From: Piezodorus guildinii
Taxonomy: Eukaryota > Arthropoda > Insecta > Hemiptera > Pentatomidae
Length of the DNA stretch: 64,000 nucleotides
Direction: 5' to 3'
NCBI GenBank assembly: GCA_023052935.1
Contig: CM041294.1
Span: 89,721,616-89,785,615, forward strand
The notes under the pieces were generated by a model. That model saw nothing but the letters and a program-made list of their open reading frames with translations. It did not search any database and was not told where the DNA came from. This document shows, one piece after another, positions 9,377-21,558 of the stretch. Numbering within the stretch: the first letter of the stretch is position 1; the number at the start of each line of letters is the position of its first letter. A program made the position numbers and the translations under genes.

Positions 9377-11557
9377 TCAGACTGCTGGTAGCTGAGAGTG
9401 ATATTTTCTGAAGCGGTTTTTGATAAAATCTTCGATGTATTCTATATGTAACTCGCGGTGTAGTTGACTATTTCTAATGAACCATGGGGCATCTACGGCT
9501 ATTCTTAATATTTTGTTTTGGAATACTTGTAATTTTTTTCTCTTTGTTGAGGAAGCAGCTCCCCACACTTCACAACCATACATAAGTAGTGGCCTTAATA
9601 TAGTTTTATAAAGAAGAATTGTTGTTTCGGGTTTGAGATTTGATTTTCTATTGAGGATCGGGTACAGCATTGCCAGTCTTGCATACGTTTGGGTTAGTTT
9701 GATGTTAATGTGGTGGTTCCAAGTGAGGCGGCGATCGAGGTGAACCCCGAGGTATTTCACTGCTTCGTCGGAAGGGATCCATGGTAGCTTATTACCGTTG
9801 AGCATCAGTTCAGGTGGATCCAAAGGTCGTCTTAATGTAAATATTTTTGAGTTACATTTTTGCACATTTAGACTTATCTTCCATTTAGTGAGATATTTTT
9901 CTAAGTCTGTTAGGTGGCTTTGGAGGGAATTACGGGCAACGTCTATATCTTCATGCTGAGTGAAAACTGCCGTGTCATCAGCAAACATAGCAATGGAAGT
10001 ATCTGTAGACTGGATGATGTCATAGAGGTAAACGTTGAAGAGGATGGGAGAAAGAACTGAACCTTGCGGAGTACCGGCTTGGATGGGTCTGATAGAGGAT
10101 ATGGAGTTGTTTATTCTTACTGTAAAAGATCGGCTGCTGAGGAATGAGAAGAGGATGTCGTAGAGGTATTTTGGAGTACCGATTTGTTTCAGTTTGTACA
10201 ATAGGCCTTTATGCCAAACTTTGTCAAATGCCTGTTGGAAATCGAGAAATGTTACGAGAGTATGTTTTTTCATTTCAAATCCGTTGACTATAAATTCGGT
10301 AAGTCTTGATAATTGGTGAGAAGTGGAATGTCCAAGTTGAAAGCCGAACTGAAATTCAGGAATAATATTGTTAAACTGTAAGAAAGAAGAAAGGCGACTA
10401 TTTATTACTGACTCTAGTAATTTCCCCAAGATAGGTAAAAGACTAATGGGCCTGTAGCTGCTAACTTGATTTGATTTTTTGCCAGGCTTGTGAACAGCTA
10501 TTAATACGGCCTTCTTCCAGGAGTCAGGGAAATATCCGAGACGTAGACAGCTGTTGAATATTGTTGTGATTAAAACAATAGCTTTTCTGGGCAATTTTTT
10601 TAGAGCAATAGCTGGGATCAAGTCATGTCCTGGACTTTTCTTTGTTTTAAGCCTGAAAATAAGTTCTTTTATTTCTTTAGGCGTCGTGAATTTCAGCGGA
10701 AGTTCAGCAGTGAGTGACTGTGACTGTAAAAACTCATTGATATCCTTATAACTCTCTGGATCGCATCTTGACGAAAAAAATTCACATTCTGTATCGGAGA
10801 AAGTCTTTTCAAAATAGTCAGCAAAGACTTCAGATTTACCTTTGTCACCGGAGATAAATGTGTTGCCCTCTATTAAGCTAGGAATGGTATCTTGTTTCTT
10901 CAGAAGGCGCTTAGTAGCCTTCCAGAGAGATTGGTCTCGAGGGTCCAGATCTGCGACATATTCTTTGTACTTAAAAAGAGTTAGTTCGTCCAGTTCCTGT
11001 TTGACAACGCGTCTGAGATAATTCCATTTACGTTTGTCTATTGTGTTTCTATTTCGCATCCAACGTCTTCTTATTGTATTTTTTTCCTTTATTTTGAACA
11101 AAATAGAATTTGGTATGCTGTTTTTGAATATATTTTTTTTGAAACGGAATGTCTGCATAGTTGATTCTATAACACAATTTGCTATTAATTTCGTCAGATG
11201 TTCTATGGCTGCATCAATTTCCTGACGGTTTGAAAAATTGTTCTTGAGAAAAACATTATGGAATATTAAGTTTTTGTACCTGTTCCAGTCAATTATTCCT
11301 CTAATGAGAGAACTTCTAGATGGAATTTCTTGAACTTTGATGGAAAAGTAAATTAATACGGGGATATGGTCCGAATTTAGAGCAGATATTGTTTGGCATG
11401 ATATTGGTAAACTGATATTTTTGGATAAAACAATATCTAAAATATCAGGTGTACAACTATTTCTAAAAAATGTAGGTTCGGTAGGCGCTATAATTTGTAT
11501 ATTATGCTTAGAAGTAATGTCCAGCAACTTATTTCCGTTTTGATTTGTTTCCGACAC
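9377..11557 (-). pseudogene. Jockey ORF2: endonuclease C terminus and reverse transcriptase
   Basis: An open frame of 726 codons without internal stops. It starts in the C-terminal half of an APE-type endonuclease (LDIVLSKN, LNSDHIPVLIYF) and continues through a complete reverse transcriptase: SYRPISLLPILGKLLE, FGFQLGHSTSHQL, TFLDFQQAFDKVWH, GTPQGSVLSPILFNVY, MFADDTAV (catalytic FADD) and VKYLGVHLDRRLTW. The thumb has the YGCEVWG motif. The missing N-terminal endonuclease half is in a different frame at 11488-11997. The two overlap by 70 nt at a single-nucleotide frameshift just after the YWG motif, so ORF2 as a whole is a one-lesion pseudogene. Confidence 0.93.
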
Positions 11558-11997
11558 CCCCAGTAGATATGTTTACTATTTATATCACCTATTAGTAGAG
11601 CATGTTCGGTATAAGGCAATAATTTTAAAATTTCATCTTCTTGAAGTTTCTTATTAGGTGGTTTGTAAGCAGCTGTGATGATTGTACTGGGTGATGAGTT
11701 TAATCGAATCGAGATGGCTTCGATATTAACTAATGCGGGAAGAATATTTTCTGAAAAGCTGATATTATTTTTTATTATTAGCGCCACTCCTCCTGAAGCT
11801 GTTGAAATGTTTCTGTCATTCCTCAAAGTTTTATAGCCAGGTATATGAAATTTATTGTTTGAAGAAAGATGTGTTTCAGTTATACAGGCTATATCAATAG
11901 AGTAGGTTTCGAGAAAAATTCTAAATTCACTCTTTTGTGAAAAAATACCGTACGCATTCCAATTTATAATTTTTAATTTCTTTAATTCACAAGCCAT
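11488..11997 (-). pseudogene. Jockey ORF2: endonuclease N terminus
   Basis: The 169-codon frame begins MACELKKLKIINWNAYGI, the standard start of a Jockey-type APE endonuclease. It contains the catalytic CITETHL and LIGDINSKHIYWG motifs. It then drifts into unrelated sequence because of a one-base lesion near 11540, where the endonuclease continues in the frame of 9377-11557. The start codon lies 128 nt after the ORF1 stop. Confidence 0.9.
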
Positions 11998-12125
11998 AAG
12001 ATGTAATTAAAGACGGCTTTAAAGAAACAACATAATATACGTAGGGAAATATAAATACAATAGCAGTATAAATACAATAACAAGCTGGGAAGATAGTATT
12101 AGCAGCGGATAGGCTACTGTTGACA

Positions 12126-12264
12126 TTAAGGCCCATTTGTAAAGAAGGAGGTAACTAGTGAGCTTAGCTGGGACATTATTTGTGATAAATACGGTTTAAT
12201 AGCGTCTATAATGATTTTAGTGATTGTCGTTAAAATGTTTTCGCTGTTAACTTCGGGAGTCGGT
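12126..12264 (-). pseudogene. Jockey ORF1 C-terminal remnant
   Basis: The last ~45 codons before the stop at 12126 read like the hydrophobic tail of Jockey ORF1 (IIIDAIKPYLSQIMSQLSSL). They parallel the end of the ORF1 at 48524-49648. Upstream sequence belongs to the host site, as shown by the target duplication, so most of ORF1 was never integrated. Confidence 0.75.
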
Positions 12265-12480
12265 TTAAAACATTTACTTGACAAACGATCAAGCCTCCCT
12301 CTTTCCTTCCAAAAACTCATTTACACAACATTATCAGACCTATTTGGAATTATGCCAATGAGCTGTGGGGACCCACTAGACCATCGAATTCCTTGCGATC
12401 CAAAATCCTTACTTTGTTATTAATAATAAACTGTTCCATAGAGACCTCAACATTCCCCACATTACCACATGACCTCAACA
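12265..12480 (+). pseudogene. Older Jockey reverse transcriptase gene, right part
   Basis: This is the continuation of 8845-8943: KHLLDKRSSLPLSFQKLIYT, then after a frameshift YANELWGPTRPSNSLRSKIL, the RT thumb motif of Jockey ORF2. A final patch resembles FHRDLNIPHI. It has several frame changes. Confidence 0.8.
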
Positions 12481-12739
12481 TTATTTTTCCCCTTCTTATT
12501 TATTTTAGTGAACTGGTTAAAACGGTCGAAATTTGTATTCATCCTATCTTCCGATCTCTAATAATAAGTAATAAAAAGTTTTTATGTTTTTATATTTGTA
12601 GTGGTTCTCATTTTAGAATGAGATATGACCAGTAACATTTTTCTAAGATTGATGGCCAATGAGATGAAGTAATAATTAAAATATATTTTTTGTATATTTT
12701 TTTCCAAAAACTATTGAGTTTCCCCTGCTTTGCTCGGGT
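12481..12739. other. Unassigned stretch with a diverged repeat
   Basis: 12490-12560 resembles 195-257 (shared word TATTCATCCTATC). The rest is AT-rich and I see no gene. Confidence 0.45.
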
Positions 12740-12966
12740 CCCATTTAAATGTGCTATCATTTATGTTATGTATGTTGGGCGATTTAGAGTCTATCACAGA
12801 AACCTGAAATCGCACAGGCTCGGGACCACAATTTAACTTCCCCTCCAAAGGACGCCGTAACTAAGGAATTTTTACTTCAATTAGAAAATCCTAGGGTCAC
12901 TAAGTTTCAAACCCGCAACCTTTGTCATATGAGGCTGTTATGTTAACCATTAAGCGACAGGTGTCT
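12740..12966 (-). mobile_element. SINE-1 copy (tRNA-derived), diverged
   Basis: The minus strand has a tRNA-like head ending near 12966 and body words of the family (AATCGCACAGGCTCGGGACC, CCCCTCCAAAGGACG). The B-box region reads GTTTGAAAC on the minus strand. It is older and more diverged than the other copies. Confidence 0.7.
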
Positions 12967-13082
12967 TTTAGAAATATATATTTTTTTAATATTTAATCAT
13001 TTAAATTTGTAAATTTGATAATTCTACAAGTAAATATACTATATGATAGAATAAATAAAAATATGTAGTGAAACTGCTAATT

Positions 13083-13145
13083 GGTAGCACCCTAGTATGT
13101 AATCTAAATAAGAAGATCTTGAGGCCATCTTCTTTTTAGACACCT
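13083..13145 (-). mobile_element. Jockey-type LINE 3' tail fragment
   Basis: The reverse complement of the tail family: GAAGATGGCCTCAAGATCTT followed by a diverged GGTGCTACCAATT. Only about 60 bp. Confidence 0.55.
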
Positions 13146-14307
13146 GAGAGGAGGTATCTTTAATTGAAATAAATTTTATTAGTATTGAATTGAAGATAAT
13201 TTTTAAGTATGATGAAGACAAAGTAATACAAAACATCTATGTTTAAATGTAAATTATAAAATATTTTAGGAGAAAAAATGATAATAAAATTAATTTTGAT
13301 GAGGTTATTTTTATTTTTACAAAGATACAGTTTTAATTAGTATTTTAGAAAAAAATATTATAAAAGTCAACTATTTATTTTTTAATAAAAACTTTTCTGA
13401 TCTCTATTTATTTCCTTTGTCTACAGAAAAATGAGTTCCACAAATTAAAAAATAATCTTTATTAGAAAAGACAGGGAAAATCTGAGTCCTTTAGGTAACT
13501 GCGCATTTATCTCCTTGAAGGAAGGCCCAATGGGTTACATAATGAAGTCATGTAACAAGTTCATTTTTTTTTTCGTGGTTTCAAGATCTGTTATAGGTAT
13601 ATTGATCAATATGTTATACATTCAATTTACTTGTGAACGAAGATTAAAATCCTCTTCTTAGTTCGTTTTTATTTCCAGATAAAGCTACAAGAATATTTAT
13701 AGATTATAGATGGCCGAAAGATTAATGTTGTTTTTTTTTTTGTTTTTTATATTTACTTCACTCAGAATCGCCCAAATACAGGAACTTCTGTATCGCCCGA
13801 GGAGTTACACTCTTGAATGGACTAATGTAAGCTTTATTTATAATGAAAATATACTCTCCCTTACCACATATTTCATATTTAAAAATCTGGGAATCCGTAT
13901 GTCTATGGGCACGATTAAATATATACTAAATTATGTATTGTGTAATCTGTAAAAGTGATTATTAAGGATGGTAAATATAATGCTAAAAATCAAGAGACAA
14001 GGGTTCAATCCTCGATAAAAATTAATCTTGGTTCGCTAAACGAGCCTAATGGAAGGGATTTGGGTCAGTGGGACGTAGTAGTTTACCTTGGTGCACCCCT
14101 GCAGTAGTACTTTACAGCTTAGTCGTTTCTTATCTCACTTGATCGCCGATAAACACAGCCTGGTCCTAACAGCAGTCTGTAGTAATGTAGTAGTGTTGTA
14201 GGATTCGTAGTATTCTGCTAGACTACCTGCATTGCTTTGCAATGCCCGTGTTAAGTATATACATTTCGTGAAGTGAGAATGGTTGACTGTGTATATATGG
14301 GATAATT
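13146..14307. other. Unassigned AT-rich stretch
   Basis: No gene is seen. At about 14004-14016 GGGTTCAATCCTC matches a tRNA B-box, but there is no convincing A-box or tRNA fold, so it may be a decayed SINE. Confidence 0.45.
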
Positions 14308-14400
14308 CAGCTGAGGGCGCAGTCAAATAAGCACAAAATTAACTATAAACTAAATTTAATAGTGCCGATGTTTCGGCCTTCTTTAGGGCGATTGAAGAAG
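14308..14400 (+). repeat. Solo arm of the hammerhead-like foldback family
   Basis: It starts CTGAGGGCGCAGTC, like the ends at 53396 and 62590, and ends with the family stem-loop (ATGTTTCGGCC...CTTTAGGG). Only one arm is present. Confidence 0.55.
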
Positions 14401-14559
14401 TGAGAGACTAACAATATGTAATCATTGTTGGACTTGGCCACCCGTTTTTTTCGGCGACAATCACATTCCTCAGAGCAACTCTGCACATTACCAAGGACTG
14501 ACACGAAGGATGACTTGGGGCTCACCTGTCAAGATAAAAAGAAAGTCTCTTCACTATAC

Positions 14560-14695
14560 TCTTCTCTCTAAATCATCAAAACTAACAATTAGACAAAAAC
14601 TGAATACATATTCATACCTATTTGAACCCACATGGACTTACACTTCACAAATTTATGGCCCAGTAAAAAGGACTCACATACAAAAACCGAAATAA
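14560..14695 (+). pseudogene. Jockey RT thumb fragment
   Basis: The translation KSSKLTIRQKLNTYSYLFEP followed by WTYTSQIYGPVKRTHI matches the Jockey thumb pattern (SKL...KLLIYKT...PIWTYG..LWG). It is short and isolated. Confidence 0.7.
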
Positions 14696-17270
14696 TTTCA
14701 ATGAAGAATTTTAAGCCTCATAACGACGGTTTTTTGGTACGTAAACAACAAAACCATACTTACGGACAACAACCAACAGTTGACCAACAGATCCCGAACT
14801 CTCTATTCGAGTTTTTAAAGTAAACTGCACAGACTCGACAATAGACTTATTAACAACAAGCATTATAATGATGTTAAATGAACAAATAAACAAACAAATG
14901 AGTCTGTGTGTTATAGGAATAATACTAAAGAACTTAATAAAAAAAACAACGAATTATTGATTGTTGGACTCTCACTCCTTTAATTGTGAGTTTATTCGAC
15001 TACCCCAATATAAATTTCGCATTGATGAGGTCACCTGGGGTGTAGTGCATTGCATAACGGTTTTTTCTTTTTCTTTATCTTTGAAAATAATGGAGTTACA
15101 ATCGTATACCTATTTAGCCAAGATTACAATTTTTTTTTCTTTTTTCCTTTTTTTTTTATCCTGCTTTATTTATATACTCTGTACACATCTTTCTTTATCT
15201 TCAAAAATAAATGATTATATGGATAATTTTTTTTTCACTATCTACAAAAATAATTGAGTTTTAATTAATTAAATCACTTTTAATCATCCGCCATTTTAAA
15301 AATAACCAGCTGATATCAACTTCCAGGTGTTTTGCATGCCCTAGTAATTTTGTGGCGATTAAAAAAATAAAATTGGTCCAGTAGTTTCGGAGAAATACCG
15401 CGGACAGCGGACAACCGGATTTTTTTCTATTCGTTATTCGGGATCTACGCAACTTATAATGTAAACCCTGAAATTTTGAGGGGAGGTATTTTATTTATTT
15501 TTTTTTTTTTTGGTCGATTGCAAAGGTTTATTATTGAAAATAAAATAGTCTAGAAAAAATATTGATACATTCTTACATAAAATATTTAATTTAAATTTCA
15601 TAAAATTTTTCTGACTATGCCATTCACAACTAACATTCTAAGATACTTAGTTACGTGAACTTAAAATGTGTATTTTTCTGTTAATTATTAATAAATTTAC
15701 AATTATCACTTATACTTAATCTGCAATTTTCGTTTCCCTGTGACTATCGAATTTTTAAAGAATTTATTTACTTTATCTTCTAAAATATATATGTATGTAA
15801 TATATAAATATGTAATATTCGGGTACATTTTCGTTTTTCTAATTCTTTTTTTATTTACTCTTCGCTGAATATTTAATTCTAACTTTTGTGGTTCTTACAA
15901 TTATTACAATACAAAAATTTATATTAGGTAACCAAAGCATTTCAACTTTTTTTCAGTAAAAACAAACAAACGATATTATAAACTAATAAATTCTTAATAA
16001 CTATAATATTATTTACTTTAATAATTTCGTGAGTTTAGTTATAGATATTTGAAGATTTGGGTTAATTTTATAAATGGCCATTGGCTTTTATGTTTCTAAA
16101 ATTATATGATTGTGTGATCCACATTATAATAGGATTTAAAATTGATTCTAAACCAAAGAAATAACCACTAGAAGTTTATTTCCCTAAAACGTATAGCAAT
16201 GTGAAAAAAAAAAAGAAAATAGTAGGTCTAGAACCCTGGGACGACCTAAATACGATTCATTGTTTGCTAATGATTCACCTAGCGCCCTGTTATTAGCCTG
16301 GGTCATTTAACATTTTATTCATCATAGTTTTACTCCTCATTTTAAGATATTTATACAGATTATTGTCATTATTTTAATATTGCAATATATTTCATAAAAA
16401 TCAGGTGCGTTCAAAATACGATTTTCACTTACTTCTGGAGTTAAAATTAATTAAAGAACTTTTAACAAAGTTAGAGAAAAATAAAATTCAATAACTTTCT
16501 TCGTAAATATTTATTCAAGCATAAATATTATAACAACAAAAAATGTTGATTGCATAATTACTTGAGTTTGTGTATTTTTCGTTTTCTTATTATTTACAGA
16601 TTTTTTATCTTGTGCATTTTTCTGGAATACTTAGCTTTTCTGCCGTTTATTATACATCTATATTACTATTATTATTTTCAAATATTCAATGATTGCCCGT
16701 GAAAATGAATTTTATTTTTACCACCACCTGAACTATCTTTCTTCAGATGTCTATTTTTGGAGAATTTTTTTTTTTTACTGTTCTCTCATTTGTTTTAATA
16801 AATTTGTACATATTTACCCATTTTTTTTATCAATTGCTAACAATTAGAGATGATCAATGTTTTCGAATCAATAAAACGTAGGATGAAGGCATTTTGAAAG
16901 TTTCGCATTTTACCCATATGACTCTATTATAATCTGAAAGAAATTTACATGAAATTAAATCCCATATATTTTTAAGTCAATATAGTGTAGTAATATCCAA
17001 ATAGGATTGTGTTTCTAATTTATATGGTGAGTAAGGTATATTAGCCTACTTATTAGACGTATTTTCTTTAAACAATTACATCAACATCGGTGTCAGGTTT
17101 TGATCTCAAAGATTATGAGCCTTAAACGTTCCAACCTTCACCTCAAAAGGTGCATGAGATCATACTGTGACACAAGTCAGAAAGTACGTGCCCACTTGTG
17201 TTTAAAAATATTTTCGAAGGATTAAAAAAATAATCAATGTTTAAGATTGAAGGCGATTAATAAGTTTTTA
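14696..17270. other. Long AT-rich stretch without a gene
   Basis: About 2.6 kb with many T- and A-runs. Two GC-richer patches (15340-15430 with CGCGGACAGCGGACAACCGG, and 17095-17200) look like old repeat pieces but I cannot name them. No gene is seen on either strand. Confidence 0.5.
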
Positions 17271-18100
17271 CTTTCACTTACCTATATATGAAGTATTGCA
17301 ATCGTGGAAAATTTCAAATTTCAGTTTTCACCGGAAATAAACCTTTAGTGTCAACTCAGTCCTAAATCCCACAAAAAGGTCGGTCTGTTTGTGTGGTATG
17401 TCTAGCACGAAAACGATAATTTTAATAAAACTGAAATTTCATATTTTAGAAGCGTGTATTCCTTACATGTTACAGCATCATTTCTATGTTTATAGGCGAA
17501 CCAAAAAAGCCACTTTATATTATGCATTGTTCTCCTTTTCACGATTTTCTTTTTAAAAAATGCTCTAATGACTGATTAAACTCGGTATATCAATGTCAAA
17601 TTTGATGGGCTTTTAGGTCATTTACGTTTCATTCTGATTGGTCTTGTCAGACACGGCTTAAATGCCGATTTTATTTACTTTTTTTTCTCCATAGTAACTT
17701 TAATATGCTAGTTGAACGAATTTAATAACCAACTAATGAAGAAAAGTTCAAAAATATTTGTTTAAGTCATTTTTTCCGAACATAATAATAGTAATATAGA
17801 GATGTATAATATATTCCAATACATTTGTAAGGCTGAAAATTTTGGAAGGAATGGTATCTTATATGTATAACGTAATGAGGAGTGTAAAACCATGTATACA
17901 GCGTTGTAAAAGGTAATATAAAATGATATATATGGTATAACCGTAATTGATTATTGCACATAGCAATTAAAAAATATTTTCCAAAAAAACTGAATAAAAT
18001 TCTTTAACCTTCCTTGAGTTTATACTTTATTTATTACTTCTTAAATTGATTTTAACAACGGAGGTGAGTAAAAGTCGTGTGTTGCATGCTCTAGATCTTT
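17271..18100 (+). repeat. Copy of the HINE-like dispersed repeat
   Basis: It begins CTTTCACTTACC and ends GAGTAAAAGTCGTGTGTTGC. Internal words (TCACGATTTTC, TAGCACGAAAACG) are in family order. Near full length but diverged. Confidence 0.8.
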
Positions 18101-18330
18101 AGTTTCGAATAGCCATGTTCATGTGTGTGTTTCTAAAAGTGTGTAATAGATAACTCCAGCTCTAAAAATAAACACCAAAATGTCTTACGAAACCGCAAAT
18201 GCATATTTTCTATATTTACATATTCCTGGGATACTGAAACAAACCCTTCCCTTGCGTTAAAGTTTCAATCCGAGCGATATCAAAAAAGCTAGAGTTTATG
18301 AAAAATTCTCACTCTTGTTACTTGTACAAA

Positions 18331-18410
18331 AAAAATCTAGTGCAGGCAACACACGACTTTCAGGTACCTTCCATATTAAAATGTATTTAATTGATAAGAT
18401 AAGCCTTTAT
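18331..18410 (-). repeat. 3' end fragment of the HINE-like repeat
   Basis: The reverse-complement signature AATCTAGTGCAGGCAACACA followed by CGACTTTCAGGTACC. It faces the preceding copy. Confidence 0.6.
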
Positions 18411-18619
18411 TTACACATATTTACATTTTTGTTGATACATAAAGTTTATATATATTTATTTTTATTTTAAAGCACTTTTAATAATTAATATAAATAAAAA
18501 AAACAATTTTTGACTGAATATAAAATTTACTAATATGTTTTTAATAAAATTGCAAAAAAACTTGTTTAAATAATAATTTTATGTTTAATTAAATAAAAAC
18601 AAAATAAAAGTTTTCTACT

Positions 18620-19200
18620 GATGTATAGGACTATCCTGAAGGAGGAATAGTCTTGATCGGTGACCAGCCACACCTTCTGTGTTATGAGTTCGCTGTTTGT
18701 TTTTCAATTTCTTGACATTTTGATTTCCGATATTTTCGATCTTCTGTTTTTCTTTGCCAAGATATTCCTTCTGTTTTTTTAATTTTCTCTGACCATCTCT
18801 TGAGTTGCCCTCCTTGTCTGCGTTTCTTTCAGAGAGGTGTCCATCCGTTAACTGCCTTGCTCCATCAGGGGTCCTTTATTCGCATTAAATACCCAGCCCA
18901 TTGCCATTTTAGCTTCTTTATACAGCCCACAGCATCCCTTACCAAAGTGGCCTCTCCCAGAGTCGTATTTTTTACTCTATGCTTTAAATTAACATTTGTC
19001 ATGCTCCTCTCCATTCTTCATTGCCAAACGTTAATTCTTCTTTCCTATGCTTTAGTGAGGGACCATGTCTGGCTTCCATAAGTCAAAGTTGGGAGAATAC
19101 AGGTATTGAATATTAGCCTGTTCCATTTGATTTCGGTGGAGCTTTTCATTATGCGTTTATTATGAAGACCCAAATTTTTTTCCAGCAAAAGGCAATCCGT
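18620..19200 (-). pseudogene. RTE-clade LINE reverse transcriptase, C-terminal remnant
   Basis: On the minus strand the translation contains LTYGSQTWSLTKA, RMERSMTNVNLKHRVKNT, ATLVRDAVGCIKKLKWQWAG and RRQGGQLKRWSEKIKKT. This is the characteristic thumb and tail of RTE-clade ORF2 (LTYG.ETW.LT, MERIMLG, KWRWAGH, GRP..RW.DEI). Several stops and a frameshift show it is dead. It is not related to the Jockey elements nearby. Confidence 0.85.
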
Positions 19201-19394
19201 TTTTTTAATTCAATTGAGTAACTATTAAATAAAGTTACAGCTGAAAAAAAGTTCTATGAAATATATTCATTTTCGTGGAAAACATGTTTTAGTTTAAAAA
19301 ATATAATAAAAATAAAATTGTTTCGTAAAACAAAAACTTCAATTTATATTCGTCACTTTACATTACCCTTAACAACTTTGTATATTAAATAACA

Positions 19395-19830
19395 TTTTTT
19401 TCCCTAATTCTTTAGCTTTCCAACGGTATATAATATATATAGAAAAGAGCAATTTTTTTTTTTTTGCCGAAAATAAGAATAGTGATATTCTTATTTTCGG
19501 CAAAAAAAATTGCTCTTTTCTCCTTTGGTTGGTTATCGAATTCGTTGAACTAGTATATTTAGATATTTAAATTAATGCTAATACAATTATAAGGTTAATT
19601 TATTAAAATTTACAAAATAAAGGTATTGGAGTGCATGAAAATTCAGCATTTAACCCCTGTCAGACTATTTAGATCAAAACGATACCTACATGATATTAAA
19701 GTCCATCAAAATATACATCAATATTGCGAGTTTATTCAAAATTGTTATAGGCTTTTTTGAGAAAATTGTGAAAACGTGCAAAATTTCTGATTCGGATCTT
19801 TCCCCAAATTTTTGAAACGGGTATTCCAAA
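19395..19830 (-). repeat. Internal part of the HINE-like repeat
   Basis: Minus-strand family words: CTTTCCAACGGTATAT, GTTGGTTATCGAATTCGTT, GCATTTAACCCCTGTCAGAC. Both ends are missing. It contains an extra hairpin at 19442-19520. Confidence 0.75.
19442..19520. repeat. Near-perfect hairpin
   Basis: Arms 19442-19481 and 19486-19520 are reverse complements apart from T-tract length (13 against 8), with a 4-nt loop. It interrupts the HINE-like repeat copy. Confidence 0.85.
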
Positions 19831-20511
19831 AGCGCTAGAGCGTGTCAAACATTTTAAATTTTTGAAAAAAAAAAAAATTACAGTAAAACCTAATGAACGA
19901 TAGCTCAAAGACATATCTATGTCAAAAAGAAAAAAAAAAACTAAAATAATCTACTATAGGTAAAAAAAATACTGCTAAACTAAGACAGCAGTTTAAGATC
20001 TTTATACAGCGAATAAAATTATTCTTTGAAGGTATTATAGAAGGTTTTTAATTGAACTAAAGGATTAAGGAGACGAAGATAAAAGAAGGAATGAGGAATG
20101 TAATCAATTAATTGCGAGTGAAGAGGGGAGGGGAGAGGGATAAATCTCATCGTTATTCAATTTCATTTTATTTTCCCTCTTGGAGGTTTTCCTCATTTAA
20201 GCCAATAGCATTGCTCCACGGCCGCCCACCACCATACTGCTTTTTGTGCTTTTAAAACCCTTTGAGGCTCAACAAGGTAGTTATAAGATTAATTAAGTGG
20301 ATTTTTCAAAGGACCCTTTATTTAAACGGGCTATGAACATACGTTAGGACTAACGGACAATCATATCCTGCTTTCAAGTGGGAAGATTGATAATTTTATT
20401 TTGTCAAATTGTGACTTTTTTTTTTTTTTTTCAAAAAGTACAATAACCAGTTTCTGAACGCACAAATCTCTCGTTAATTAATTAGTTTTGGAGCCAATTT
20501 ATTTGATTATT
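19831..20511. other. Unassigned stretch
   Basis: AT-rich, with a purine-rich patch at 20050-20145. No gene or named repeat is seen. Confidence 0.45.
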
Positions 20512-20580
20512 TTATTTTCACTTGACTATATATGAAATATAAGATGAGGAAGATCGATTATCAATAAAATACACACTAAT
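20512..20580 (+). repeat. 5' end fragment of the HINE-like repeat
   Basis: TTTTCACTTGACTATATATG begins it and the match is lost within 70 bp. Confidence 0.5.
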
Positions 20581-20619
20581 AGTAATAAGTAAAATACACT
20601 GTTCCTCAATAGTAATCCT

Positions 20620-21110
20620 ATAAAGTTCCACCCCACTGTCCGAAATCTGGGAGTAACCTTCGATCAAACTCTGTCCTTCAAAAATCATATTTCCGAAATC
20701 TCTCGTCGTACCCTTTCAACCTTAAAGCGACTGTATTCCCTCCGTCACCTATTCCCGCTTGAAACCCGAATACTCCTCATCACCTCCCTAATATTTCCCC
20801 ACTTCGACTATTGCTGTTCGGTTTATAGTTTATTCGCTTTATCTTCGGGGTCCCTAGATACACCTCTGTATCCCAATTTTATGGCGAGTTGAAGTGGCTT
20901 AACCCTTCCAATCGTCGCAAGTATTTCCTTGCGTCATTCCTTTACCAAATTATCCACTCCCGCCGTCCATCATATATTTTTGACCTCCTACAGTTCAAAT
21001 CCTCTGTCCATCCCCGTTGTACACGCTCCAGGCCTTTGAGATCTGAAGAGTTCAGAAAAAAAATATATTATCCTATACACCCTCTTTTAAAATTCAATGG
21101 AATGTGATGA
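20620..21110 (+). pseudogene. LINE reverse transcriptase C-terminal remnant, CR1-like or related
   Basis: Translation in the main frame: VRNLGVTFDQTLSFKNHISE, then LSTLKRLYSLRHLFPLETRI and LIFPHFDYC. In a shifted frame it continues LKWLNPSNRRKYFLASFLYQ. The pattern (LGV.D..L.F..HI, L..L..L...LP...R..L...LI.P.FDYC, L.WLP...R..Y) belongs to the thumb region of CR1-type LINEs. It has a frameshift and stops. The clade assignment is tentative. Confidence 0.75.
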
Positions 21111-21179
21111 TAAGACGATAAGATTAACTGATTGTTGATAATAATGATATATTCGATGATTTAACAAAACACATGTTTC

Positions 21180-21558
21180 TATCCAAGCTCAGTGTTAATA
21201 ATTCTTTAAATTTTCAATTTATCCTCATACAAGACTAAAACGACAAGAAACTGACCGACATTTTTAACTACTTCAAAACTTACAAGATAAACGTTTAAAC
21301 CTTCCGCTTAACTACAAAAGACTCATTTATATGACCATCATAAGACCGATATGAACATACGAAGTAGAGCTCTGTGGTTCTACTAAACCATCAAATTCTT
21401 CCCGTGTCCAATTCCTACAATCCAAAATCCTTCTGAAAATTCTCAATGCTCTTTACTTTGTCACGAAGAAACTCATCCTTAAAGACCTTAATCTTCCATA
21501 TGTTGCTGACTTAGCCCGAACTAGATACCATTCCTTCCATGACGAACTTCATTCCTAA

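Larger units (their letters stand above)
8944..12264 (-). mobile_element. Jockey-clade LINE, 5'-truncated, nested in an older Jockey copy
   Basis: A minus-strand non-LTR retrotransposon flanked by a perfect 15-bp target duplication, TTAAAACATTTACTT, at 8929-8943 and 12265-12279. Joining the two flanks gives a continuous RT reading frame of an older Jockey element, so the boundaries are firm. The 3' UTR is 8944-9376 and ends in an A-rich tail after GGAAATAAAG. The 5' end is truncated inside ORF1. A second, shorter copy of this family is at 59111-60100. Confidence 0.93.

Noticed and set aside
12448..12475. Homology between 437-470 and 12448-12475
   Set aside because: Only a short ACCTCAACATT-like word is shared and the order relative to the neighbouring repeat differs, so it may be chance.
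13710..13952. 80-codon frame starting with a hydrophobic stretch
   Set aside because: The hydrophobic start comes from a T-run; no domain or splice evidence supports it.
14004..14016. tRNA gene
   Set aside because: Only a B-box match; no A-box at the right distance and no cloverleaf by eye.
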